Origin: Tolypeutes matacus
Lineage: Eukaryota > Chordata > Mammalia > Cingulata > Chlamyphoridae
DNA: 64,000 nucleotides
Direction: 5' to 3'
Assembly (NCBI GenBank): GCA_026826555.1
Contig: JAKSZT010054565.1
Coordinates: 9,258,608-9,322,607, forward strand
Each line of letters begins with the position of its first letter. Position 1 is the first letter of the stretch. Position numbers and translations under genes: made by a program. Below the pieces are notes generated by a model, which was given only the letters and a program-made list of their open reading frames with translations, did not search any database and was not told the DNA's origin. Below are positions 10,600 through 21,191 of this stretch, one piece after another.

Positions 10600-12400
10600 T
10601 CATAATATCCTTCTTTTACTACTCTTAAGTATCTAATCACCACCAAAGACCCTCTGTGACTACAGTGGTAATGACTGTGCAGAAATGAAAAAGAGAAAAC
10701 AAGTTTTAGAAATTGGCAGATCAAGATTCATTTTAAATCCCAGATCTACAATTTATTTACATATTATTAGATTGAGGTGATCACATAACCTCTTTGAATT
10801 AGCCTCTTTAGGAAATCTCCTTGATTTTTTGAAATCTCTTTTGCTTCCCTTAGCCACACAAAATATCTGTGAGAAAAAAAAAAATGAGACAACAAACGCA
10901 AAGTGTCAGCCCCAGTGTCACTTAGATATTTAAAAAACAAATAAATTTGTTTGAGATTCTCTTTCTTCTCTTCCTTCCCCATTCAATCCTGAGTCTCCCA
11001 GAGGGCACGTAAACTGTGCCACCACATGATACCTCTCCTCATGAGGGAAATGTTGAGGAGCAGAAAGCATGGGAGAGAAGTGAAAAAAAGAAGCATCGCT
11101 GGAGAACAAAGTCACCCTGGTATACACTGGATCAATCACTCACTCACTCTGGATGGCAACTTAACTCAAAAGTGGGAGACCAGATTATCTTAAGGACCTC
11201 TCAGTATAATATCTTATGCTGCTAAAAGAAAAGCCAAAAAAAAAAAAAAAAAAAAAGAAAAAGAAAAAGAAAATGTGGAGCTTTCTTTTAGCCATATCCT
11301 TTACATTTTTTCCAATATTCCTACCTCCATAGAGGGTACAACAGTCATATCTCAACTAAGAGAAATGCACTGGCTTCTAGGGCAGGCAGGGAACAGTGGG
11401 CAGCCTGAAGAGAAGTATAAACCCCCCAGGTGAACCCAGACTTCTGCTCAGTACCACTGTACAGCTCACTTAGAAAGACCTACAGACTGCTAAAAATCAA
11501 GGATTTATAGGGCAGTTTCTACAGCATATATATATATATTTTAAAAATGCAACAGGAATCTAATGAAAGAGGACTTAATCTGTATTTTTTTAAAAAATTA
11601 TGAACTGTTTTGATGCATTTTACTCTAAATTGACATTATAGGATACACTAATATTATTCAAAGTCTGTTATACACATGCTTCTCTAAGGATGCTTGTTTT
11701 AAAATTGACTTTTTTGAATACATATGAAAATAGTAATGAAAGAAAACAAAGTGACATTGCTTTAAATGAGAAAACTAAATTTTGACACATTAACTAAAAT
11801 ATGAAACATGCTGAATTCCAGACATCATTTTAAATGTCATTATAGTCATAATGAAAAATTACTTAATAACAAAAGAAAAACAAAAAACAAAAAAACACAC
11901 AAAAAACCCCACACATTTAAATACAATTCTACCAACAGTATAACATACCACTTAAAATAATCATAGTACATAAAATTTTAAACCATCTGCTGAAGGTTTC
12001 CAATGTTTCTGTTACTTAATTTTGAAAAGAACGAGGTTTAGGTGAGAAACACTGGGAAAAGAAATGAATATCCAAGAACAAAGTTTCTTTAGGAAAAGAC
12101 AAAATTTAGAAAATGGATATACTGTTTCCATGGAAATACTCATAAAATCTGATTTCTTAAGTTCTAATGGATTCCTTTTAATAGCAGTGTTAAAATATAA
12201 ATGGTATGTAGAGTGGGGAGGGGAGGGATCCACCAGGGAAATCCAAAGAAAATATGAATCATCTCAAAGCCACCTTTTTGGTTAGGATTTTGAGTACTAA
12301 TGCGGGAAAAAAATTTAAAAGCAATCTTGAGGATTATTTGATTTTATTTTGTGTTTCAAATCTCTTAATTTTCATATTCCTTCTAAACAATAAGATTTAA
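10600..12400. other. ITFG1 intron 5, no recognised feature
   Basis: AT-rich intron. It contains an A-rich simple tract at 11236-11275, a short (AT)n at 11525-11540, and a CA/A-rich tract at 11875-11915. No exon, RNA gene or confidently assigned repeat is visible. Confidence 0.5.
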
Positions 12401-12410
12401 CTGATATAAC

Positions 12411-12500
12411 AATCACTTGAGCCACATCTGTTTCCCTGTTTGTTTTTTGTTTATTAGTACAATTATTGGAATAATGAAAATGTTCTAAAATATTTGTAAT
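12411..12500 (+). repeat. SINE/L1 junction fragment
   Basis: It carries the end of a minus-orientation SINE ('cacttgagccacatctgttt' then 'ccctgtttg') joined directly to L1 3' UTR text ('ttattagtacaattattgga' then 'ataatgaaaatgttctaaaa'). The same junction occurs at 15071-15140. Both outer ends are missing. Confidence 0.65.
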
Positions 12501-12798
12501 ATTTTCTCCAATGTATCAGTAAACAAAATTAGTAGTAAACATGAAGGATGATTGTTTATAATGTGATGTAAGGTTAGCAGAAAAATAGGGACTTATCCTT
12601 TCTGGATTAAAAATAGCTAGTTATATCTAAATAAAAGATACAGGGATTTTTTTCTGATAATGGAGAATTAAAAACTCACCACTCAACTTACAGTTAAAAA
12701 TGGCTGCTTTCATGCAACAATTTTAAAGTAAATACAGTATGGCAAAATACATATATGTTACCTACATTAATATCCCCAAGTATACAAGCCAGGCTTGG

Positions 12799-12901
12799 GG
12801 GCGGATGTGGCTCAACTGGTTGGGCGTCCGTCTCCCATATGGAGGGACCCGGGTTTGATCCCTGGGACCTCCCGGTAAAAAAAAAAAAAAAAAAAATAAT
12901 A
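12799..12901 (+). repeat. short DAS-type SINE, perfect TSD
   Basis: The body 'gggcggatgtggctcaactg' ... 'gggtttgatccctgggacct' is about 80 bp, followed by an A20 tail. It is flanked by a perfect 17-bp duplication 'atacaagccaggcttgg' (12782-12798 and 12902-12918). The perfect TSD and pure A tail imply a recent insertion. Orientation is antisense to ITFG1. Confidence 0.95.
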
Positions 12902-13019
12902 ATACAAGCCAGGCTTGGCCCAGATATATGCTTGAACTCAATATATGAGTGATAGAAAATTTGAACAGACCAACATTATATTTGGCTTTGATTAAAATTA
13001 TAGGTACAAGTGTTTTCAC

Positions 13020-13935
13020 TTCAATACTAAAAACAATATTCTGAATGCTTATGCAACATCAGTTTCAAATACCCTTTTACAGAAAATGCTTATTAATGAT
13101 AACCTCATCCCTACAAAAGCTGCTTTAACACCTAATAGCTAGGTGTTATTTCTAAGGAATGTGACATATTAGTACATTATTTCAAGTCATTATAAAGTGA
13201 GGTTGAGGCACAAACTGAAGCCTCACCTTTGACCATTTAACACATTTCAATTATCTCCAGCACCTTAGATTTAACACCCTTCCAGTCACTGTTAGGTAAC
13301 TTCCTCCACAGCATCAATTAGAAGGGATTCTTCTGCCTAATACCACTACCTGCCTAGGTTGGGCACCTGTATCCTTACTCCTGCCAAACTGGTCCTGCTA
13401 GTTTTACCTGAGTTGTTTCCATGACTACAAAGAACCAGGAAGCATTTAGCACTTTACTTAAAGATCATTGCAAGTTTCCCATAAAACTAAGGTGCTGGCC
13501 AAATTCAATTCAATTCAAGATAACCTTGGTCTGCCTATAAAACACAACATTTAACCAAGTTGGAAGGATCACAAGAAAGAATCTTGCTATCATGAATTCT
13601 TGCATAAGGAGGATCATTTTATTTAAAGCCAGAAGGATTATAAGGAGATTCTGAATTACAAAGTTCCAGGCAGTTTTCCTAAGAAAACAATGTCATGCTT
13701 TTGTAACAAGGGAGTTCTAGCACACATACTGGTCAAGAATAAAGTATACACTAACAAGTTTCCAGAGCTTAGAAGAGAAGTGTTTACATATTCATATATT
13801 ATTGCTCATTAAACAAATAAAAGAAAGAAGGAACAAAGCTAACATGACTAAGATGGAGGTTCCAATCAAGAATTCAGCTATCCATCCTATAAAATCCTTC
13901 TATCTCAAAAAATACTAGTGATTCACTAGGATTGT
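13020..13935. other. ITFG1 intron 5, no recognised feature
   Basis: AT-rich intronic sequence without a recognisable repeat family, exon or RNA gene. The L1 ORF2 remnant begins shortly after, at about 13940. Confidence 0.45.
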
Positions 13936-13939
13936 TATC

Positions 13940-16545
13940 ATTAAAAAATGGAAAACATTATGGCCAACTGATTTTTGACAAGGGTCCTAAGTACAAGCAA
14001 TGGGGAAAGAATAGTCTATTCAACAGATGGTGATGGAAAAACTGAATATCCATGTGCAGAAGAATGAAGTTTAAACCCTACCTCATACCATATACAAAAA
14101 TCAACTCAAAATGGATCAAGGACCTAAATATAAGAGCTAAAACTATAAAACTCTTTGAAGATAACATAGGGGCAAATCTTCATGAGCTGGGATCTGGCAA
14201 TGGATTATTAGATATGACATCAAAAGCATGAGTGACAGAAACAATGGATAAATTTGATGTAATCAAAATTAAAATCTTTTGTGCATAAAGAGAATTATCA
14301 AGAAAGTGAAAAGACAATGTACAGAATGGGAGGAAAATAGTTTTAATGTATATATGGGATAAGTGCTTAATATCCAGAATATAAAAAGAACTTCTATAAC
14401 TCATGAACAAAAAGACAAACTATCCAAATAAAAAAATGGGCAAAGGATTTAGACATTTCTCCAAAGATACACAAATGACCATAAAGCTAATGAAAAGATG
14501 CTCAACATCTTTAGGGAAATGCAAATCAAAACCGCTTTGATTGACATTACATATATAAGACTGTTTTTACAAAATATAAATATACTACAGAGAAGGAAAA
14601 AGAATAGCAGCTATGGAAGCATAGAGAGATTGAGAGGTGATGAGTTTTGTTTGTTTTTTAAAGATTTATTTTATTTATCCCCCCCCTGTCCCCGTTGTTC
14701 TGCACTCGCTGTCGCTTGCTCTCTGTGTATTCTTCTGTGTCTGCTTGTCTTCTCTTTAGGCAGTACCGGGAACCAATCCTGGGACCTTCTGGAGTGGGAG
14801 AGAGGCACTTATTCTCTTGTGCCAGCTCTGCTCTCTGGTCTGCTGTGTCTCTTATTGTCTCTCCTCTGTGTTTCTTTTTGTTGCATCATCTTGCTGTGCC
14901 AGTTCCCTGTGCGGGCCAGCTCTCCTGAGCAGGCCAGCACTCTGTGTAGGCAGGCACTCCGTGTGGGCCAGCTCGCCGCTTAGGCCAGCTCGCCACATGG
15001 GCCAGCTTGCCTTTTACCAGGAGGCCCTGGAATTGAACCCTAGACCTCCTATATGGTAGACAGGAACCCAATCGCTTGAGCCACATCTGTTTCCCTGTTT
15101 GTTTATTAGTATTATTATTGGAATAATGAGAGTGTTCTAAAAATGACTGACGTGATGAATGCACAAATATGTGATAACAATGAATACCACCGATTGGACA
15201 TGGTGGATGGATTTCTGCTTTATTAATATGTATCAATAAAATTGATTTATTTTAAAAAACCCACCATGACATACTACTTCATATTAACAAGGATGGTTAC
15301 TATTTTTTAAAAAAATGCAAAATAACAAATTGTAGGCAAGGATGTAGAAAAACTGGAACTCTAGTCCATTGTGGTTGGAAATATAAAATGGTACAGTCAC
15401 TATGAAAAGCAATATGGCAGTTCCTCAAAAAGTTAAATAAAAAATTATATAATTTGGTAATTATACTTGTGATACCAAAGAAAGGGAAAATGGGATCTCA
15501 AACAGATATTTGTACACCAATGCTTATAGCAGCATTACTCATAATAGCTAAAAACTGGAAACAACCTAAGTGTCCACCAATAAATGAGTGGATAAGCAAA
15601 TGTGGTACATACACAAAATGGAATATTATTTGGTAAAAAATGAAGTATGAGATAGGCTGCAACATGGAAGAACTGTGAATATATTATGTCAGTGAAATAA
15701 GCAAGGCACATAAGGACAAGTATTGTATTTTACTTATAACAGAGGACTAGAAACAGCATGTGTGCAGCGACAGAAAACAGATGGAGGTTGGGGGTTTGAA
15801 GGCAGTAAGCAGGAGTATTTGCTTAAAGAAAAAGAAGAAAATATTAAAAATAATTTTAAAAACAAATGGAAAATATTGAGGATGTGGGGAAATTGGAAAC
15901 CTCAGGCTTTGCAAAATGGTGCAGCCATTGTAGAAAACAATTTAGGGGTTCTTCAAAAAGTTAAATATAGAATTACCATATGACCTGGTAATTCTACTCT
16001 TAGATATATATCCCAAAAGAATTGAAAGCAGGTACTCAGATACTTGTACACCGATGTTCATAGCAGCATTAATAAGAGTCAAAAGTAGAAGCAATCCAAA
16101 CGTCCATTGGCACATGAATGGATAAACAAAATATGGTCTATACATACAATGGAGTATTATTTAGCTGCAAAAAGGAATGAAGTTTTTATAAAGGTTCCAA
16201 CACAGATGAACCATGAAAATGGTATGCTAAGTGAAGTAAACCAGACAAAATGTACAAATATTGTATGATTCCACTTACATAAATATGAAGAATAAGCAAA
16301 TCCATAGATAGAGAAAATGAATTAGAGGTTACTAGGGGCTACAGATGGGGAATTGGGAGGTATTGCTGAATTGGTAAAAAGTTTCTGTGTGGGGTTATGA
16401 AAAAGTTTTAGTAATGGAAGATGGTAATGGTAGCATAACATTGTAAATGCAATTAATGCCATTGAATTGTACACACAAAAATGATTAAAATTACACATTT
16501 TACCTTTTATATATTACCACAATTTTAAAACAAACAAGCAAGCAA
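13940..16545 (+). mobile_element. fragmented L1 ORF2/3' UTR mosaic
   Basis: Several L1 pieces lie in one orientation. 13940-14570 is ORF2 C-terminal text (a 'ggatcaaggacctaaatata' segment, then the 'caaatgaccataaagctaat' and 'ctcaacatctttagggaaat' region). 14575-15250 is a 3' UTR copy interrupted by a SINE. 15255-15720 is the ORF2 terminus resumed. 15850-16545 is a second ORF2 terminus plus 3' UTR ending 'attgaattgtacacacaaaa'. Frames are broken throughout. The order suggests that a later L1 (14575-15250) inserted into an older one. Confidence 0.75.
14650..15092 (-). repeat. long DAS-type SINE inside an L1 3' UTR
   Basis: On minus it reads from 'cagggaaacagatgtggctc' through 'ggttcaattcc' and several 'gagctggcc' units to an AT-rich tail. 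It splits the L1 3' UTR between 'attgagaggtgatgagtttt' and 'ttattagtattattattgga'. 'tgtttgttt' occurs on both sides (about 14647-14656 and 15097-15106) as a likely TSD. The body exceeds 400 bp, much longer than the 80-bp form at 12.8 kb. Confidence 0.88.
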
Positions 16546-17014
16546 ACCAAAAAGCAGGTGAAATCTGAGTCAGGTATGTAGATGAGTTAATTGTATTGTG
16601 CCAATATCAATTTCTTGGTTTTGATAATGGACTATTATTGGCTATATCAAATGCCATCATTTGGAGGAAGCTCGGTGATAGGTATATGGGACGTCTCTGA
16701 ACTATTTTTGTAACTTGTGAGACTATGATTAATTAAAAAATAAATTAAAAAAACAATATTTAAATGGTGACCTGTAAAGTTTGTATCTCTAAATTCCAAT
16801 GGGATAAAGGAGCTATGTTGGATTTATATAAAAAGCAGTTGCAGATCAAATCCAAATTGCTGAAAAAATGCCCTTATAAAAAATCTTTAAGAACAAGGAT
16901 TTCTAAGGAACTGGATTTTTTCCAATGGTTTAAGCAGCCAGTTCACATAGACACATAGTTCCTTTAGCATCAACTATACATCTATCTATTTATATATACT
17001 TAAAAAAAAAAAAA

Positions 17015-17155
17015 AAATAGTACAGGCTCTGTAGAAGACAGTTTGGAAGTTCCTCAGAAAGCTAAGTATAGAATTACCACATGACCAGCAATCCACCTTA
17101 TAGGTATGTACACTCAAAGAATTGGAACACAGCAGGAGATACAAAAAGAGCTAAA
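17015..17155 (+). mobile_element. short L1 3' ORF2 fragment
   Basis: 'acagtttggaagttcctcag' ... 'agaattaccacatgaccagc' ... 'actcaaagaattggaa' is the conserved L1 ORF2 C-terminal stretch. It is preceded by an A-rich tract at 17003-17018. Confidence 0.65.
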
Positions 17156-17404
17156 AATAAGACAAAACTGAACCCTGATCCTGGCCACGGACTGAAACCT
17201 AAACTGAGAACGTAATATGAGTCCCCATCCTAATAACAATTTCACTTTAATTCACTATTCACTGTCACTATTTTACTAATTATGAATATATTAGAGAATG
17301 TGGATGGACTGAATCCATATCCCACCAGTACCATCCCTCTTCAGGGTCCCTACTTTCAGTTTAGCCTTCCATAATGAAAGCAACCAGGCATAGGGGCTTG
17401 ACAT

Positions 17405-17570
17405 AAAAAAATCACTTTGGTACAAAATTAGAGGAGGTTAGAGCTAGAAAGGAAGTTACATGCTACCACATCCGAACTCTTTATTTTAAAATGAGAAAAC
17501 TGGTGTCCAAGAAGGAGAGAATCCAACCCAAGGTCATGCAAGGAGAAAGCACAAACACAGGCTGTAAACA
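17405..17570 (-). repeat. MIR-like SINE relic
   Basis: 'ttattttaaaatgagaaaac' followed by 'caaggtcatgcaaggag' is the diverged MIR core pattern (tttacagatgaggaaac... ggtcacacag) in reverse. Family assigned by pattern only. Confidence 0.4.
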
Positions 17571-17773
17571 TTCATTTTCTTTAGTGCACGTCTTCCCCAA
17601 ATCAGAGGTCTACATAGGTAGAGAAACACCAGAGAGATCAGTGCCTGTCCCCTTGTCTCCTAGGGCATGGCACACTGCCTCAGCCTTACCCATATAAGGA
17701 GAAGCAGAGTCTGCATACAGGCATCTCAACAATATAATAAATTAAGTAAATGGTTATAATCATATTTACTCAC

Positions 17774-17848
17774 CGTCCTAATAGTATCTGTGGCTGGTTG
17801 GACTCATTTGTGATACCAAATATATCAGGAATTAAATCACCATTGAAG
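17774..17848 (-). CDS. ITFG1: ITFG1 exon 5
   Basis: Minus-strand exon with acceptor 'ctttccag' and donor 'gtgagtaa'. It completes a split Asp codon (GA|C) and encodes FNGDLIPDIFGITNESNQPQ then ILLG, leaving CG of a split Arg codon. The length of 75 bp is 1+24 codons+2. The junction segment DFNGDLIPD is an EF-hand-like calcium loop of the FG-GAP type. The split Arg sits where the human protein, as I recall it, has a second Gly (LLGGNLSW). Confidence 0.94.
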
Positions 17849-17929
17849 CTGGAAAGAAAATATTGAAAACACTAAGCAGTTATCCTATGAAATTCTCATG
17901 TCTCATTTAGCTTTAAAAGAAAAAACTTT

Positions 17930-18300
17930 GAGGAGGTGTGATAGACGTAAGAATGTTCACCAATATCTAGTTATAGCTAATGAAATGTGAGAAGTGACAC
18001 GTGTCACTTCCAAGTCAAAGCCTTTAATTTCTATTACTAGACCCTCTAGCCTGCTCTAAGGTTGCCATGGAAACGAAAAGAACATATATTTCAGATGATG
18101 AATCCACAAAGACGGTGGAGCCTTTGGCAGACTGATGACTTATCCCTCACCCACAATGGACATGGAGTAAGACTGAGAAACACACTTTTGTTGAGATTTT
18201 GGGATTGTCTATAATCTCTGTATAATCTAGCCTATCCCTTAGTGTTAAGGAGACAGCACCAATTCCTAGAAATTTGTTTCAGAATCTGACTCAGCCTATT
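17930..18300 (+). repeat. old interspersed repeat, LTR-like (unassigned)
   Basis: The text 'agctaatgaaatgtgagaag' ... 'gttgccatggaaac' ... 'ttgttgagattttgggattg' ... 'taatctagcctatcccttag' resembles a widely dispersed mammalian LTR-type repeat I cannot name with certainty. It includes a 20-bp perfect palindrome (17991-18010). It ends just before the L1 insertion site. Confidence 0.4.
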
Positions 18301-18330
18301 AAGTAAGATGGGGTTAGGAGAAATAATCAA

Positions 18331-20117
18331 GAGACGGGACCAAGATGGCGTTAGTGTAGGAGGGCACATACTGCAAGCTCCCAGAGCAAGGCGGATTGTG
18401 GATGGGGTCCTGCCCAGGGGTCTGTGCTGTGCACGCGTGGAATGAGAAGCTTGGAATATCTATCTGCGCAGATCAACGGCGTAGACAGAACGGTAGAGAT
18501 TCGTGAGTTTTAAGCCTGCCGGTGGTGGTTGGCACGGACAGTTAAGCCCCGCGGTTAGGGAGGAAAAAAAAATAAAACGGCCAGTTGGAGCTGCGAGCGG
18601 GGCGAGAAAGTTTTATTTTCTGGGGATCTGGCTGCCTGGAGTCCCTTGGACCTTGGGTGAACAGAACAGCCGGAGCGAATCGGCACCCGGTGGACAGGAG
18701 GGGTGATTCCGTTCGGGGTAGGGAGTCGATTTCCCTAGCAGCCCAGGGATAAGCCCCGGGCCGCCGCAGAGCCAGAAAGAAGGGCCATTCTCCAAAAGAG
18801 GGAGGGTTCTGTTGGAGGACAGGGAAGAGAATTTTTTATTTTTTGACAACGATCTGGCTGCCTGGACCACCCCATAGCTTTGGGGAATAGATAAGCCGAC
18901 CTGAAGCAGCATCAGGTTGAGAGGAGAGGCTAATCTGCAGTCAAACTGATTTACATAGCAACCCGGTGATGCTGATGCTCAGCTCCAGAAGGGGCGGAGT
19001 CGGCCGTCTTTAGCACTCTGCACTGACTAACATCAGAGCTACAGCTACCCTGGGGAGTCCAGGAAGTGGGACATGCTTGATTAATTTCCACGAGCCCAGC
19101 TTGGGTCCCTTCCCTAAGGGGGTTGGTTTAGAGGAGGAATTATTTTGGGTCCTGTATTTCGCCAAAAAAATAATATAAAATAAATAAAAAAAAAATAAAA
19201 AGTGAGAAGGTCACTTCAATAAATGAAAAATAAATTCTTTTTAATTTAGTTTAATAGCTAAAAGCTGTTTCAGGACCTGCATATAGAACCCTGCGGGGAA
19301 ACTGAGAAACACAAGCAGGCAGAGAGGATCCACATGGACACTAAGGGAATCACTGATACTCCTTAGCTCTGTTTGACTGCTTGCCTGTGTGGATCTTTGG
19401 TTTTTCTCTGTTTAGTTCTGGTCTCTTGCTTTTCTTTCCTCTTTCCTCCCCCCTTTCTTTTTTCTTTGATTTTTTTAAAATTAGGTGCTGCGAGCTTGTC
19501 GCTTCTTTGCTGTACTTCTTCTTCAGTAATTTCCCACTAGCTGTCTATATTGATTTTGTATTCCAAACTATCACTTATCCTTCCTTCATCTTTCTGCCTT
19601 CTGCTTTCTGTTGTGGCTCTTAGATACAACATTTTTTCAAAGGCCCACAATTTAAGGGTGTCAATTTCTATTCCACCTATTTTGCTTTCTTCTTTTTTTT
19701 TTTATTAGTATTAACTTTTTCCTTTCAGCCCTCTCTTTACTATTTCTCTCCCTCCTCATAATTCTAGCCTTCTAAATCACTATATACATATTCCACCATT
19801 TGTTTTCTCAGTCCATTGTAGGAACCCCACTTTTTTTCCTATTATTCTATACTGCCTACACAAGTTAAATATTCGTCTCATTTGGCCCCTCTTCTAACTT
19901 TTATCAATATTACTATTATCCTTCTGCCTTCCTTACATCTTTTGATTCCTCTGGCCCTAATCTTTTGCCTTCAAGGGAACATAGAAAGAAGCAAGGAAAT
20001 AAAATAAGAAGAAAAAGTGCGAAAGAGAAAACTTAACTCACACGCAGAACCACCAGCTAAATAAAACTCTAGAGCATAAAGAAAAGCTAATCAACTGAAC
20101 AAACCCATCAAGATATT
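18331..20117 (+). promoter_or_regulatory. L1 5' UTR with internal promoter
   Basis: GC-rich start (18340-19000) followed by pyrimidine-rich text (19400-19960) leading to ORF1. The YY1-like site lies about 12 bases in. A block 'tctggctgcctgga' is repeated (about 18627 and 18851), showing tandem-like 5' UTR units. Full-length L1 5' UTRs contain an RNA polymerase II promoter; activity here is unknown. Confidence 0.7.
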
Positions 20118-21090
20118 ATGATGACCAGAGGGCAACAAAAAAATACAAATGACTCTGAGAAACAGGAAAACATGGACCAGTCCAATGAACAAAATAAAAA
20201 CCAGGAAGTGATGCAGAACATCGGACAACTAATCAAAGCTATCCAAACAAATATCATGGATCAACTTAAAGAAGTGAAGGAAGAGATTAAGGATATAAAG
20301 AAGACACTGGGAGAACATACTGAAGAAATTGCAAATATGCCTAAAAAGGTAATGGATATGATGATGAACAATGGCACAATCCAAGAAATCAAAAAGATGC
20401 TGGATTCACATAACAGCAGATTTGAACAGGCAGAGGAAAGAATTAGTGATATGGAAGACAATACAGCTGAAATCAAAGAGATAGTAGAACAGATAGACAA
20501 AAAGAAAAAATCCAGCATGGACTCCGGGAATTAACCAATAACGCAAAACGCACAAACATACGCATTATGGGCATCCAAGAAGGAGAAGAGAAGGGAAAGG
20601 GAACAGAAGGAGTGTTGAAGGAAATAATGGCTGAAAACTTACCAACCCTATTGAGAGAGATGGATGTGTAGATCCAGGAAGCACAGCGCCCCCCAAATAG
20701 TATAAATCCCAACAGGCCAACTCCAAGACATATACTTGTCAAAATGTCCAATGCTCAAGACAAAGAGAAAATACTCAAGGCAGCAAGAGAAAAGAGAACC
20801 ATCACATACAAGGGAAGCACAATAAGATTAAGTGCTGATTTCTAAGCTGAAACCATGGAGGCAAGAAGACAGTGGTATGACATAGTGAAAATACTAAAAG
20901 AAAAAAACTTCCAGCCGCGAATTCTCTATCCAGCAAAAGTGGCATTCAAAAATGATGGAGAGTTCAAAATATTCACAGATAAACAGAAATAAAGAGAGGA
21001 TGTCAATAAGAAACCAGCACTTCAGGAAATACTAAAGGAATCTCTACAAGTTGAAAGGAAAAAACAAGGGAGAGGGAGTTGGAGGAGAGT
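20118..21090 (+). pseudogene. L1 ORF1 (broken)
   Basis: Encodes the L1 RNA-binding chaperone. Residues 1-138 read openly: a short N-terminus then a long charged coiled coil (EQNKNQEVMQNIGQLIKAI..., with heptad-like Ile/Leu/Met spacing). A frameshift near 20510-20535 moves the RRM-like part to another frame (text like NIRIMGIQEGEEKG). The C-terminal domain (ILKAAREKRTITYKG ... ILKEKNFQPRILYPAK) contains further stops near 20670 and 20842. Order and length match L1 ORF1, but no intact protein is possible. Confidence 0.88.
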
Positions 21091-21191
21091 TTAAAAACAA
21101 CTGAAAAGACAAAAAGAGAAACAAAACAAGATACGACATAAATTAACCCAAAGAAAAAGTGGCTGAAGTAAGAAATTCGTTATGAGTAATA

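Noticed and set aside
12799..12880. Possible functional tRNA gene (box A/box B-like motifs)
   Set aside because: The anticodon stem-loop and acceptor pairing are degraded, a poly(A) tail and TSD are present, and the same sequence recurs many times. It is a SINE head.
14498..15236. A 161-codon plus frame and a 116-codon minus frame with cysteine/serine-rich text
   Set aside because: They are produced by translation through a long SINE and its L1 host. Similar text appears wherever this SINE occurs (52.9, 60.4 and 63.6 kb).
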